Of a stretch of DNA of 64,000 bases, positions 55,412 to 64,000 are shown piece after piece (the first letter of the stretch is position 1; the number at the start of each line of letters is the position of its first letter). Position numbers and translations under genes: made by a program. The stretch spans positions 314,115-378,114 of the forward strand of contig NZ_LMOI01000012.1 in NCBI RefSeq assembly GCF_001423525.1. The letters run 5' to 3'. The notes under the pieces are model-generated. The model worked only from the letters and a program-made list of their open reading frames with translations. It was not told the origin of the DNA and ran no database searches. This DNA is from Arthrobacter sp. Leaf137. Lineage in GTDB: Bacteria; Actinomycetota; Actinomycetes; Actinomycetales; Micrococcaceae.

Positions 55412-57700
55412 AATGGCAACCCTGTCGGTGGAGGTGTGGACACTGGCAGCCAGGATATTCACATGGTTTTCCGACAGGATCCGCGTCACATCCGAGAGCA
55501 GTGACTTGCGGTCGAGCGCCTCAACCTGGATTTCCACCAGGAATACGCTGGACTGGGTGGGTGCCCAATCCACGTCAACAATCCTGTCCGGCTGATCCTT
55601 GAGGTCCGAGATGTTGGTGCAGTCTGTGCGGTGCACAGACACCCCTGACCCCCGTGTGACGAAGCCGAGGATGGGATCCGGCGGCACGGGGGTGCAGCAA
55701 CGAGCCAGTTTGACCCACACATCACCCACACCGCGGACCACAACACCGGAATCGGAGAACCGTGCCTTGGTGACCTGGGTGGGAATGCTGACTTCGCTGA
55801 TGTCGTCGTCGGCGTTTTCGGTGCCGCCGAGGCTTTCGACTAGCTTCTCCATGACGGACTGCGCGGACGTGTGGCCGTCTCCCACACCGGCGTACAGGCC
55901 GGAAATATCCACGTACTTGAATTCTTCGGCCACGGTGGCGAGGGCCTCGTGCGTCATCAGCCGCTGCAGCGGCAGATTCTGCTTCCGCATGGCACGGGTC
56001 AGCAGCTCCTTGCCGCGGTCAATCGCCTCTTCGCGGCGTTCCTTGCTGAACCACTGGCGGATCTTGTTCCGTGCCCGGGCGCTCTTGACGAAGTGTTGCC
56101 AGTCCTGGCTGGGCCCTGCGCCTTCCGCCTTGGAGGTGAAGATCTCCACCCAGTCGCCGTGGTTGAGTTCACTGTTGAGGGGAACCAGTTTCCCGTTGAC
56201 GCGGGCACCGATGGTGCGGTGCCCCACCTCGGTGTGGACCGCGTAGGCGAAGTCCACCGGTGTGGATCCGGCAGGCAGCGCCATGACCTCACCCTTGGGC
56301 GTGAAGACGAAGACTTCACGGGCGTTGATCTCGAATCGGAGCGAATCGAGGAATTCGCCCGGATCGGAGGTCTCCTGCTGCCAGTCAACCAGGGAACGCA
56401 GCCACCCCATATCGCCGTCCCGGGGGCTGCCCGGGCCCACCGCCGCGCGGTTGGGCTGGTCCTTGTACTTCCAGTGTGCTGCCACGCCGTACTCTGCGCG
56501 GCGGTGCATTTCATGGGTGCGGATCTGGATTTCCACGGGCTTGCCGCCGGGGCCGATGACCGTGGTGTGCAGCGACTGGTACATGTTGAACTTGGGCATC
56601 GCAATGTAGTCCTTGAACCTGCCGGGCAGCGGGTTCCAGCGCGAGTGCATGGCGCCGAGTGCGGCGTAACAGTCCCGGACGGAGTCAACGAGGACCCGGA
56701 CGCCCATGAGGTCGTTGATGTCGTCGAAGTCCTTGTCCCTGACGATCATCTTCTGGTAGATCGAGTAGTAGTGCTTGGGGCGGCCCGTGATGGTCGCCTT
56801 GATCTTGGCCGTACGGAGGTCGTCGGTGATCTGGTCGCGGATGACGCCGAGGCTCTTCTCACGCTCCGGGGTCCTGTCCCCCACCATCCGGACAATCTCT
56901 TCGTAGACCTTCGGATACAGCGCTGCGAAGGACAGGTCTTCGAGTTCCCACTTGATGGTGTTCATGCCCAGGCGGTGTGCCAGCGGCGCGAAGATTTCGA
57001 GTGTTTCGCGGGCCTTGCGGGCGGACGATTCGGCGGAGACGAACCGCCATGTCCTGGCGTTGTGCAGCCGGTCCGCGAGCTTGATCATGAGCACCCGGAT
57101 GTCCTTGGCCATGGCTACGACCATTTTGCGGACGGTCTCGGACTGTGCTGCCTCGCCGAAGCTGACCTTGTCCAGCTTGGTCACGCCGTCCACCAGCATG
57201 GCCACTTCGGGACCGAAATCACGCTTCAGGTCCGCCAGGGTGTAAGGGGTGTCCTCAACGGTGTCGTGCAGGAGGGCCGCCGCCAGGGTGGTCCCGCTCA
57301 AACCGAGTTCGGCAAGAATGGTGGCCACCGCCACCGGGTGGGTGATGTAGGGGTCGCCGCTCTTGCGTTTCTGTCCCCGGTGGCTGCGTTCAGCGACGTC
57401 GAATGCGCGCTGGATGAGGTCGAAGTCCTCTTTGGGGTTGTTGGCCCGGACGGTGCGCAGCAGCGGCTCAAGGATGGGTGAATAGGTGGCGGCGCCACGG
57501 CCGGTCAGGCGGGCAAGCCTTGAACGGGTGCGCTCCCTGCGGCCGGGGAACGTGGCGCGGGTGCCGGAGTTGTCGACCGGCACCAGGGATCCGGGGCGCG
57601 CCGATGCAGCCACCCCGGTATGGCCACCGGTGGAATTGTTTTCTCCCTGAGCCGTTGGCGCCGACGCCGAACGTTCTTCCAATGAAGCACCCCTCACCAC
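55292..57700 (-). CDS. rel: Bifunctional (p)ppGpp synthetase/hydrolase (Rel)
   Basis: 802 aa. Order: HD hydrolase (HDTVEDT near 147), synthetase ([21 protein letters not shown] near 360), TGS ([24 protein letters not shown], about 460-520), helical/zinc-finger region ([26 protein letters not shown], Cys pair near 668) and C-terminal ACT (about 725-795). It makes and destroys the alarmone and acts at the ribosome. The GTG start at 57700 lacks a clear ribosome site; a TTG at 57682 has GAGGGG upstream. Precedes yajC-secD-secF in mirrored order. Confidence 0.96.
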   Translation of the reverse strand: MVRGASLEERSASAPTAQGENNSTGGHTGVAASARPGSLVPVDNSGTRATFPGRRERTRSRLARLTGRGAATYSPILEPLLRTVRANNPKEDFDLIQRAFDVAERSHRGQKRKSGDPYITHPVAVATILAELGLSGTTLAAALLHDTVEDTPYTLADLKRDFGPEVAMLVDGVTKLDKVSFGEAAQSETVRKMVVAMAKDIRVLMIKLADRLHNARTWRFVSAESSARKARETLEIFAPLAHRLGMNTIKWELEDLSFAALYPKVYEEIVRMVGDRTPEREKSLGVIRDQITDDLRTAKIKATITGRPKHYYSIYQKMIVRDKDFDDINDLMGVRVLVDSVRDCYAALGAMHSRWNPLPGRFKDYIAMPKFNMYQSLHTTVIGPGGKPVEIQIRTHEMHRRAEYGVAAHWKYKDQPNRAAVGPGSPRDGDMGWLRSLVDWQQETSDPGEFLDSLRFEINAREVFVFTPKGEVMALPAGSTPVDFAYAVHTEVGHRTIGARVNGKLVPLNSELNHGDWVEIFTSKAEGAGPSQDWQHFVKSARARNKIRQWFSKERREEAIDRGKELLTRAMRKQNLPLQRLMTHEALATVAEEFKYVDISGLYAGVGDGHTSAQSVMEKLVESLGGTENADDDISEVSIPTQVTKARFSDSGVVVRGVGDVWVKLARCCTPVPPDPILGFVTRGSGVSVHRTDCTNISDLKDQPDRIVDVDWAPTQSSVFLVEIQVEALDRKSLLSDVTRILSENHVNILAASVHTSTDRVAISKFAFEMGDPKYLSHVLSAVRRIDGVFDVYRTTGNKRRS

Positions 57701-57763
57701 CGTCTTAATTACCTCAGTCTATTCCTCCGCACGCAGAGATTTATAACCGGGGCACTTAAACGA

Positions 57764-57806
57764 CCACGGGCCGGACAGTGTGATTTCCACACTGTCCGGC
57801 CCGTGG
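57764..57806 (-). terminator. Terminator downstream of secF
   Basis: A perfect 19-bp stem (arms 57764-57782 and 57788-57806, arm start CCACGGGCCGG) with a 5-nt loop, between the secF stop and rel. The minus strand continues TCGTTTAAG. Very stable. Confidence 0.82.
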
Positions 57807-57843
57807 CCGGGAACGCCGGCCGGACCGGCGCGGGTTATGTCGA

Positions 57844-58860
57844 TCAGGCCTGGGCAGGCTCCGTTGAAGCGTTGCGCTCGGCGGAGCTGCTGCGCCGCTG
57901 CTCCACACGCCGGGCCTGCTTGACCAGGTCCGGTTCGTTCTGCCGCAGCCAGGCGTACATCGGCGCCGCCACGAAGATGGTGGCCGCCGTACCGATCAGG
58001 ATTCCCACGAACAGTGCGAGCGACAGGTCGCGCAGTGTTCCCGCGCCCAGAAGGCCGGCGCCGATGAACAGGATGGCGCCCACCGGGAGGATCGCCACCA
58101 TCATGGTGTTGATGGAACGCACCAGCGTCTGGTTCACGGCAAGGTTGACTTCCTCGGCGAACGTGCGGCGGGTTGAGGAGTCAATCTCCGCCGTGTTCTC
58201 GCGGATCTTGTCGAAGACCACCACGGTGTCGTAGAGGGAGTAGCTGAGCACCGTCAGGAACCCGATGATGGCGGACGGGGTTACCTCAAAATCGCTGAGG
58301 GCGTAGACGCCGGCGGTGATGAACATGGTGACGAGCATGCCGGCGAGGGCCGAGACGGACATTTTCCACGTACGGAAGTACAGGGCCATCAGCACGGCCG
58401 CCAGGAGGACGAAAACCACCAGGCCGATCAGGGCCTGCTTGGTGACGTCGGCACCCCAGGTGGGTCCCACGAACGTGGAGGTAACTTCGTTCTCGGTCAC
58501 ACCGTAGGCGGTGTGCAGTCCCTCCTTGATGCGCAGCGTCTCGTCATCCGTGAGCTTGTCCGTCTGGATGCGCATGGTGGTTCCGGCCACGTTGGCCACA
58601 CGCGGAACACTGCCGGCCACAACATCCGTGACGGCCTTCTCCCCCACCGTGGCGTCCGTGGTCTTCACGTTGGAGACCGTGAATTCCGAGCCGCCCCGGA
58701 ACTCGATACCCAGGTTGAACCCGCCCTTGGCGACAGGAATGATGATGGACAGCGCCACACCCACCAGCGCGATCAGGAACCAGATTTTCTTGGATCCCAC
58801 GAATTCGTAGGAGCGCTTCCCGGTGTAGAGCTCGTTGCCGAAATTGGCGAAGCCTGACAT
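57844..58860 (-). CDS. secF: Protein translocase subunit SecF
   Basis: 338 aa with six transmembrane helices and a periplasmic-type domain (NLGIEFRGGSEF, about 50-62). SecF with SecD uses the proton gradient to pull exported proteins. VVFDKIRENTAE and LVRSINTMMVAILPVGAIL are family motifs in the second half. C-terminal tail is Arg/Ser/Ala rich. The ATG shares a base with the secD stop (TAATG). Confidence 0.95.
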   Translation of the reverse strand: MSGFANFGNELYTGKRSYEFVGSKKIWFLIALVGVALSIIIPVAKGGFNLGIEFRGGSEFTVSNVKTTDATVGEKAVTDVVAGSVPRVANVAGTTMRIQTDKLTDDETLRIKEGLHTAYGVTENEVTSTFVGPTWGADVTKQALIGLVVFVLLAAVLMALYFRTWKMSVSALAGMLVTMFITAGVYALSDFEVTPSAIIGFLTVLSYSLYDTVVVFDKIRENTAEIDSSTRRTFAEEVNLAVNQTLVRSINTMMVAILPVGAILFIGAGLLGAGTLRDLSLALFVGILIGTAATIFVAAPMYAWLRQNEPDLVKQARRVEQRRSSSAERNASTEPAQA

Positions 58861-60617
58861 TACTTGTTCTCCTTCGCAGCGGTCTTCGAGGAACCGGCGA
58901 GCTGTTCCTGCTTCTCCGCCAGCCGCCGTTCGGCAATGGTCATCCTGCGTTCCGCTTCCGCGGCGGCTCCCGCATTCTTGGCACGGACATTGGCCGGACG
59001 GTCTTCGGGGGTCCGGACGCGGCCGGCACCGCGGTAGAGCGGTACGGCGCCGAGGCGCTTGGGGTCAAGCCCGGAGAACCGGTGGCCTTCGCCGAAGAAG
59101 CGCGTCCGCGCCAGCAGCTGCAGCGTCGGGTGGGTGAACATGAAGACCACAATGAGGTCGGCGATGGCGGTCAGGCCGAGCGTGAAGGCGAAGCCCCGCA
59201 CGTTGCCCACCGCGACGAAGTAGAGGACCAGCGCGGCCAGCAGGTTGACGGCCTTGGAGGCGAGCACGGTGCGCTTGGCCCGCTTCCAGCCGTTCTCGAC
59301 GGCGGAGACCAGGCCGCGTCCTTCACGCAGCTCATCGCGGATACGTTCGAAGTAGACGATGAACGAGTCAGCCGTCTGGCCGATGGCCACGATGATGCCC
59401 GCAACGCCGGCCAGGGACAGACGGTAATTTTCCGTCCAGCCCAGGATGGCGATGGCCAGGTACGTCAGGACGCCTGCCACCACCAGCGAGGCGATGGTCA
59501 CGAAGCCCAGGGCACGGTACTGGAAGAGCGAATAGACCACCACCAGGAGCAGCCCGATGAGGCCGGCCAGCAGGCCCATGCGCAACTGCTCGCCACCCAG
59601 GGTCGCCGAGATCTGCTGTTCACTCTGGATCTCGAAGCTGATGGGGAGGGCGCCGAAGCGCAGCTGGTCCGACAGTGCCTTCGCTGTCTGCTCGGTGAAG
59701 CCGCCCGTGATCTGCGGACGGCCGTCCGTGATGACAGCCAGTGAACGCGGAGCGGAAATGACCTGGTCGTCGAGGACGATGGCGAACTGTGCCTTGGGGT
59801 CGTTGCCCGACTCGCCGCCGGCGGCCACGTAGAACTGGTTGAGGCGCTCGGTGACCTCCTTGAACTTCGCGGTACCTTCCTCATTGAACTGGATGTTGAC
59901 TGCCCAGTCGTTGGTGACGGCTCCCTGGGCGCCCTGCTGCAGCTGGAACGAGGAAGTGACGATGTTGCTGCCCTTCACCTCGACAGGTCCCAGGATGTAC
60001 TTGATGGCCGGGCTCGTGTCCGTTGCCGGTTCACACGTGACCAGCGGCTTGGTCGGATCCGAACGCTCGGCCTTCTCGGCTGAGGCGTTGTCACAGTCCA
60101 GGGCCTCGAACTCGCGGTAGATTTCCGGCGTGATCCAGTTGATGTCGCTGCTGTTGGCGGGCGCCGCGGTTGGCTTGGGCAGCTGATCCTCGGGTGCCCG
60201 GGACTCCTCCGGAACAACAGCTCCGGCTCCGTTCAGGAGCACGGGCCGGAAGTTCATGTCCGCGGATGCCTGGATAAGGTCGCGGGTGGCAGTGGACGGC
60301 GTGCCGGGGAGGCTCACCACCACGTTACGGCCTGACTGCGTGCTGATTTCCGCTTCGGCCACGCCGGAACCGTCAACGCGTTGGCGGATGATCGCCACGG
60401 CCTGGTTCAGCTGTTCCTCATTAATGTCAGAACCGCCCTCGACCTTTGGCGCCAGGATCATCTGGGTACCGCCTTCGAGGTCAAGTGCCAGCTTGGGCGA
60501 CCAGCTTGCCTGTCCGGCGGCGGTGCCGGCGGCCAGGACGGCGGTCAACGCGGCGATGATTACGCCCAGCCAGACCAGGACCCTGAGGCCGGGCTTCTTG
60601 GGGCCAGTTCGTGCCAT
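58860..60617 (-). CDS. secD: Protein translocase subunit SecD
   Basis: 585 aa. N-terminal helix (LVWLGVIIAALTAVLAAG, about 14-31), the P1 external domain with LALDLEGGTQMIL, and a C-terminal block of five helices containing IVAIGQTADSFIVYFERIRDELREG. A basic C-terminal tail ends KEQLAGSSKTAAKENK. An insert of around 80 residues in the external domain (DNASAEKAER...) lengthens it. Between yajC and secF. Confidence 0.95.
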   Translation of the reverse strand: MARTGPKKPGLRVLVWLGVIIAALTAVLAAGTAAGQASWSPKLALDLEGGTQMILAPKVEGGSDINEEQLNQAVAIIRQRVDGSGVAEAEISTQSGRNVVVSLPGTPSTATRDLIQASADMNFRPVLLNGAGAVVPEESRAPEDQLPKPTAAPANSSDINWITPEIYREFEALDCDNASAEKAERSDPTKPLVTCEPATDTSPAIKYILGPVEVKGSNIVTSSFQLQQGAQGAVTNDWAVNIQFNEEGTAKFKEVTERLNQFYVAAGGESGNDPKAQFAIVLDDQVISAPRSLAVITDGRPQITGGFTEQTAKALSDQLRFGALPISFEIQSEQQISATLGGEQLRMGLLAGLIGLLLVVVYSLFQYRALGFVTIASLVVAGVLTYLAIAILGWTENYRLSLAGVAGIIVAIGQTADSFIVYFERIRDELREGRGLVSAVENGWKRAKRTVLASKAVNLLAALVLYFVAVGNVRGFAFTLGLTAIADLIVVFMFTHPTLQLLARTRFFGEGHRFSGLDPKRLGAVPLYRGAGRVRTPEDRPANVRAKNAGAAAEAERRMTIAERRLAEKQEQLAGSSKTAAKENK

Positions 60618-60644
60618 TGTCGATCTTTCTCTTATTCACGGAGG

Positions 60645-60674
60645 AACCGCCGGTGCGCATGTGCACCGGCGGTT
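60645..60674 (-). other. Hairpin between yajC and secD
   Basis: A perfect 12-bp stem (AACCGCCGGTGC / GCACCGGCGGTT) with a 6-nt loop in the 93-bp gap, 28 nt before secD. No T-run; perhaps a processing or partial-termination site. Confidence 0.45.
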
Positions 60675-60710
60675 GTCCGCAGCGGTAGAGGGGTTAAGGA
60701 GCCGGAAGGA

Positions 60711-61148
60711 CTAGCTGTCCTTCTTGCCCTCATCGTTGAGGCGCTTCAGGGTTTCGTCCGGGGTCTCGGCCGGGAACGCTGTTGTCTCGGCGGCCGTGGC
60801 CGGCGCAGCCGTGGTGCCGGCGGCTTCCGGAGCGGTCAGGGACGAGGCATCGTCCGGTACGGCGGGAGCAACGGCTTCCGGCGCAACGGCCGGTTCCATC
60901 ACCTTGGTGACGGACTGCCGGTGCACGGTGGCCAGGTTGCCCGGCGAGAGTTCCAGGGTGACCTTGTTTTCGGCCTCATCGATGTCAACGATCCGGCCGA
61001 AGAGTCCGAAGCTGGTCATGACATCGACGCCCGGGCCGAACTTCGACTGGAGCTCCGCCTGCTGCTGCTGCGTCTTCTTGTTGCGGCGGAACATCATGAA
61101 GATGAACACGCCGAGCATGACGAACAGGAGAATTGACATTGGATCCAA
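60711..61148 (-). CDS. yajC: Preprotein translocase subunit YajC
   Basis: 145 aa. One N-terminal helix (ILLFVMLGVFIFMMFRR), then KKTQQQQAELQSKFGPGVDVMTSFGLFGRIV, the YajC fold, and a long Ala/Pro/Thr-rich tail (about 90-145). I chose the TTG at 61148 since AAAGGA lies 11 nt upstream; the ATG three codons later (61139) is the alternative. YajC binds the SecDF complex. Order yajC-secD-secF is conserved. Confidence 0.9.
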   Translation of the reverse strand: MDPMSILLFVMLGVFIFMMFRRNKKTQQQQAELQSKFGPGVDVMTSFGLFGRIVDIDEAENKVTLELSPGNLATVHRQSVTKVMEPAVAPEAVAPAVPDDASSLTAPEAAGTTAAPATAAETTAFPAETPDETLKRLNDEGKKDS

Positions 61149-61347
61149 GGGGAATTCCGTCCTTTGTGGTACCTGGCTGGTTTTCCGGCAGCGCCGGACT
61201 TTGTCTGTGCCGGGCGGAACAGTCATGGAAGCCGATCCCTGACGGACCTCCTGCACCGGCAGCGCGGCCAACAGGCCATGCGCACAACAAAGACCCGAAC
61301 GTGCCGAGCGTCATACCAGTCTAAGGGGAAAAGCTGGAGGGAGCCTG

Positions 61348-62433
61348 CTATTGGCTCTCCGGGGCCCAGTCCCCCGGGACCTCGGCACCCGTTTCGCGGT
61401 CAAAGAGATCCAGCTGTTCCTGGCCGAACACGCCGGCGGGGATGGCGTAGCCAAGGTGTGTCCAGGCCGGTGCCATGGCGATGCGGCCACGCGGGGTGCG
61501 GCCCAGGAGACCTTCGCGGACGAGGAACGGCTCCGCCACCGTCTCCACTGTTTCGGTTTCTTCGCCGACGGCGATCGCAAGGGTGGAGAGCCCCACGGGC
61601 CCCCCGCCGAACTTGGTGATCAGCGCCTCAAGGACGGAACGGTCCAGCCGGTCGAGCCCCTTCTTGTCCACCTCATACATCTCGAGTGCTGCCGACGCGG
61701 ACCGGGCATCGATCTGGTCTACTCCGTGCACCAGGGCCCAGTCGCGCACGCGGCGCAGCAGCCGGTTGGCGATGCGGGGCGTGCCCCGGGACCGGCCCGC
61801 GATCTCGCTGAAGCCGGCAGAATTGACCTTCAGGTCCAGCAGGCCGGCGGAACGCCGCAGGACAAGTTCGAGCTCCGGAACCGAGTAGAACTCCAGGTGG
61901 CCGGTGAAACCGAAGCGGTCCCGCAGCGGACCGGGAAGCAGCCCGGCCCGGGTGGTGGCACCCACCAGAGTGAACGGGGGAAGTTCCAGCGGGATGGCGG
62001 TGGCGCCCGCGCCCTTGCCCACCACGATGTCCACACGGAAATCCTCCATGGCCATGTAGAGCATTTCCTCGGCCGGCCTGGACATGCGGTGGATTTCGTC
62101 GAGGAAGAGGACCTCGCCCTCGGACAGCGAGGACAGGATGGCGGCGAGGTCTCCGGCATGTTGGATGGCGGGGCCGCTGCTGATGCGCAGCGGTGCGTTC
62201 ATTTCCGCCGCCACAATCATGGCGAGGGTGGTCTTGCCGAGACCCGGCGGACCCGAAAAGAGCACGTGGTCGGCGCTGCGGCCGCGCATGCGGGACGCCT
62301 TCAGGACCAGGGACAGCTGCTTCCGCACGCGGTGCTGGCCCACGAAGTCGTCCAGGTTCTTGGGGCGGAGCGCGGCTTCAATGGCGCGTTCCTCAGGCTC
62401 CTCCCCCGCTGCCACCAGTGACGGTTCAGCCAC
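61348..62433 (-). CDS. ruvB: Holliday junction branch migration ATPase RuvB
   Basis: 361 aa. Walker [13 protein letters not shown] (about 61-72), Walker [13 protein letters not shown] (about 106-117), sensor 1 [19 protein letters not shown], and the C-terminal winged helix ([15 protein letters not shown]). Forms hexameric rings that drive junction migration with RuvA. Start overlaps the ruvA end by 8 bp. A 199-bp gap separates it from yajC. Confidence 0.97.
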   Translation of the reverse strand: MAEPSLVAAGEEPEERAIEAALRPKNLDDFVGQHRVRKQLSLVLKASRMRGRSADHVLFSGPPGLGKTTLAMIVAAEMNAPLRISSGPAIQHAGDLAAILSSLSEGEVLFLDEIHRMSRPAEEMLYMAMEDFRVDIVVGKGAGATAIPLELPPFTLVGATTRAGLLPGPLRDRFGFTGHLEFYSVPELELVLRRSAGLLDLKVNSAGFSEIAGRSRGTPRIANRLLRRVRDWALVHGVDQIDARSASAALEMYEVDKKGLDRLDRSVLEALITKFGGGPVGLSTLAIAVGEETETVETVAEPFLVREGLLGRTPRGRIAMAPAWTHLGYAIPAGVFGQEQLDLFDRETGAEVPGDWAPESQ

Positions 62434-63067
62434 GGCTGCCTACGCGGTTGCCTGCCCGCGCACCGTCCTGGCCGAGCCAGCGGAGGGTGGTCCGGAGGAT
62501 TTCCGGGACGTTGCCGCGGAAGGACACTTCGGGCTCGTCCGCCAGGGCCTTGTCGATGCTCGACGACGCGTCCTTTTCGGACCAGCCCAGGCTGGTCATG
62601 GCGGCAACCACCTGCGGTTTCCAGCTGGCCTCCGCCGCGGTGGTGGCGGCAGCGGGAGCCGTGCCGTGCGGAACAAGCTTGCCTGCCAGCTCAAGGACAA
62701 TCCGTCCCGCTACCTTCGGACCGATCCCGGGAACCTTGGTGAAGGTCTTGTTGTCGCCGGTATGCGCCGCAACGCGGATCGCCTCAGGTTCATGGACCGC
62801 CAAAACGGCCAGTGCGAGGCGCGGGCCCACGCCGCTCACACTCAGCAGGACCTCGAAAACTTCACGTTCGTCGTCGTCCGCAAAACCAAACAGCGTCATC
62901 GAATCTTCGCGGACGATCAGGGAGGTGAAAACTTTTCCCTCTTCGCCAACGTGGAGCCTGCTGAGGGTTTGGGGGGTGGCGTAGACGCTCATGCCCGCAC
63001 CGTTCAAGTCGATGACGGCCGTGGACAGGCCTACGTGCGCTACGGTTCCGCGGAGGAAACTGATCAA
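62426..63067 (-). CDS. ruvA: Holliday junction DNA helicase subunit RuvA
   Basis: 213 aa. OB fold at the N-terminus ([23 protein letters not shown]), helix-hairpin-helix segments [14 protein letters not shown] and [17 protein letters not shown] (about 75-125), and a C-terminal RuvB-binding domain (about 150-205). Tetramer that holds the four-way junction. In the ruvC-ruvA-ruvB operon. Confidence 0.96.
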   Translation of the reverse strand: MISFLRGTVAHVGLSTAVIDLNGAGMSVYATPQTLSRLHVGEEGKVFTSLIVREDSMTLFGFADDDEREVFEVLLSVSGVGPRLALAVLAVHEPEAIRVAAHTGDNKTFTKVPGIGPKVAGRIVLELAGKLVPHGTAPAAATTAAEASWKPQVVAAMTSLGWSEKDASSSIDKALADEPEVSFRGNVPEILRTTLRWLGQDGARAGNRVGSRG

Positions 63068-63167
63068 TGCCTGGCTCCTGCTTGTGCTGCCGGCCCGCCG
63101 CCTGGCAAGAGGCGGAGCCCGGTTATCCGAACATATTTACGAATACCCTAGCAAGCTGCAGGGACAT

Positions 63168-63746
63168 TCACCGTGCGCGGCGCGCCTTCGCTTCGGCCTC
63201 GGCCCATGCCCGCTGGGCCGGTGTCAGTGCCGAACTGCCCGGACCGGTGGTGGCAACCGATGCCCCGCTTCCGGCGCGCCAGGCGTGCGTGATGGCCAGT
63301 GCCAGGGCGTCCGCGGCATCGGCCGGACGGGGCGGCGCGTCGAGGCGGAGGATCTTGGTGACCAGCTTGGTCACAGCGTCCTTGTTCGACGAGCCACTGC
63401 CCGTTACGGCGGCCTTGACCTCCGACGGCGTATGGAGCGCCACCGGGATCCCCCGCCGCGCCGCTGCTGCAATCACTACGCCGGAGGCCTGCGCCACACC
63501 CATCACGGTGCTGACGTTCAACTGCGAGAAAACCCGTTCGACGGCGAGCACCTGGGGCTCATAGCGGTCAAGCCATTCGTCGATGGCAGTCGCGATCACA
63601 AGCAGCCGCTGGTCCAGGGGTTCGTCGGGCGAGGTTCCGACGACGCCGACGGCCACCATGGTGGCCCGCCGGTTCCGCTCGACGTCCACCACCCCGATGC
63701 CGCAGCGGGTCAGGCCTGGGTCCACGCCCAGGACACGGAGCGTCAT
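63168..63746 (-). CDS. ruvC: Holliday junction resolvase RuvC
   Basis: 192 aa RNase H-fold endonuclease. Catalytic Asp in [14 protein letters not shown] (Asp near 8), Glu in [12 protein letters not shown] (near 68), and later acidic residues in [15 protein letters not shown] basic tail of about 25 residues ([11 protein letters not shown]) closes the protein. 100 bp before ruvA; 65 bp after the YebC-family gene. Confidence 0.96.
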   Translation of the reverse strand: MTLRVLGVDPGLTRCGIGVVDVERNRRATMVAVGVVGTSPDEPLDQRLLVIATAIDEWLDRYEPQVLAVERVFSQLNVSTVMGVAQASGVVIAAAARRGIPVALHTPSEVKAAVTGSGSSNKDAVTKLVTKILRLDAPPRPADAADALALAITHAWRAGSGASVATTGPGSSALTPAQRAWAEAEAKARRAR

Positions 63747-63811
63747 GGGGACGGAGTATGGCGGGATGGGCGCTGCTGCGGCGGGCGCAGGTCAGCTGGC
63801 AAAGCCGCCGC

Positions 63812-64000
63812 TCACTCTGATTCCAGGGCGGCCTGGACTTCATCGCTGAGATCGGCGTTGCTGTAGACGTTCTGCACGTCGTCCAGCTCTTCGAGGGCGT
63901 CGGCCAGCTTCAGGAACTTCCGCGCTCCGTCGACGTCCAGCTCCACCTGCATGGACGGAACGAACTCCACTTCATCGGTGTCGTACTCGATGCCGGCGTC
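63812..64000 (-). CDS. YebC/PmpR-family protein, C-terminal fragment (window edge)
   Basis: Only the last 62 codons are inside the window; the reading frame enters from beyond 64000. The peptide contains [37 protein letters not shown] and ends ALESE, matching the C-terminus of YebC proteins, which act as DNA-binding regulators or, in recent work, as translation factors. Its place directly before ruvC matches the conserved yebC-ruvC-ruvA-ruvB order. Confidence 0.9.
   Translation of the reverse strand, partial: DAGIEYDTDEVEFVPSMQVELDVDGARKFLKLADALEELDDVQNVYSNADLSDEVQAALESE

Overview
The window is a GC-rich chromosomal segment from an actinobacterium, most likely Arthrobacter, Pseudarthrobacter or another Micrococcaceae. 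The evidence is the heavily G/C-biased third codon positions, the many GTG/TTG starts, the actinobacterial nucleoid protein mIHF, a PriA without helicase motifs, an acVLRF1 protein, and a gene order that closely follows the conserved order known from Mycobacterium tuberculosis and relatives. I saw no insertion sequence, prophage, CRISPR array, rRNA or tRNA. It is almost entirely core genome, mostly on the minus strand.

Layout. (1) 127-5163: holA, a DNA-uptake pair comEC-comEA, and degV. (2) 5258-7959: leuS with an 18-bp terminator downstream and, upstream, what looks like a leucine-codon leader peptide followed by an intrinsic terminator. (3) 8174-13545: the glycerol operon glpD-glpF-glpK with a divergent SorC-family regulator and a palindromic candidate operator between them. 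(4) 13556-16442: a plus-strand, translationally coupled trio (aldo/keto reductase, alpha/beta hydrolase, glycosyltransferase). (5) 16470-31635: the minus-strand block pyrR-pyrB-pyrC-(PH-like membrane protein)-carA-carB-pyrF-mihF-gmk-rpoZ-coaBC-metK-priA, joining pyrimidine synthesis to nucleotide, cofactor and replication-restart genes. (6) 31813-33090: a plus-strand PrsW-type membrane protease, ending at a shared terminator. (7) 33258-46819: the minus-strand run rarA, rpsD, DUF948 and small membrane proteins, alaS-ruvX-mltG-aroE-aroC-aroK-aroB-TPR, then efp-nusB. (8) 46887-51886: an acVLRF1 ribosome-rescue candidate, a GNAT acetyltransferase, aspS and hisS. (9) 52133-55411: plus-strand cyclophilin, DUF349 protein and an AbiEi-like protein that overlaps the 3' end of rel. 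(10) 55292-64000: rel, secF, secD, yajC, ruvB, ruvA, ruvC and the C-terminal part of a YebC-family protein cut by the window edge.

Functionally the window covers de novo UMP synthesis, the shikimate pathway from 3-dehydroquinate synthase to chorismate (no aroD/aroQ or aroA here), glycerol catabolism, four aminoacyl-tRNA synthetases, Holliday-junction processing, Sec accessory export and the stringent response. Many genes overlap by 1-11 bp or are separated by a few bases, so large co-transcribed units are likely.

No unknown multi-gene system is evident. The most interesting signals are regulatory or architectural: the putative leuS attenuator, the glycerol operator, symmetric or palindromic promoter regions (mihF, pyrR/prsW, hisS/cyclophilin), a ComEC without its usual metallo-beta-lactamase part, a histidine-rich MltG N-terminus, a cysteine-free S4, and the overlap between rel and the AbiEi-like gene. 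All calls come from reading the sequence; no database search was run.
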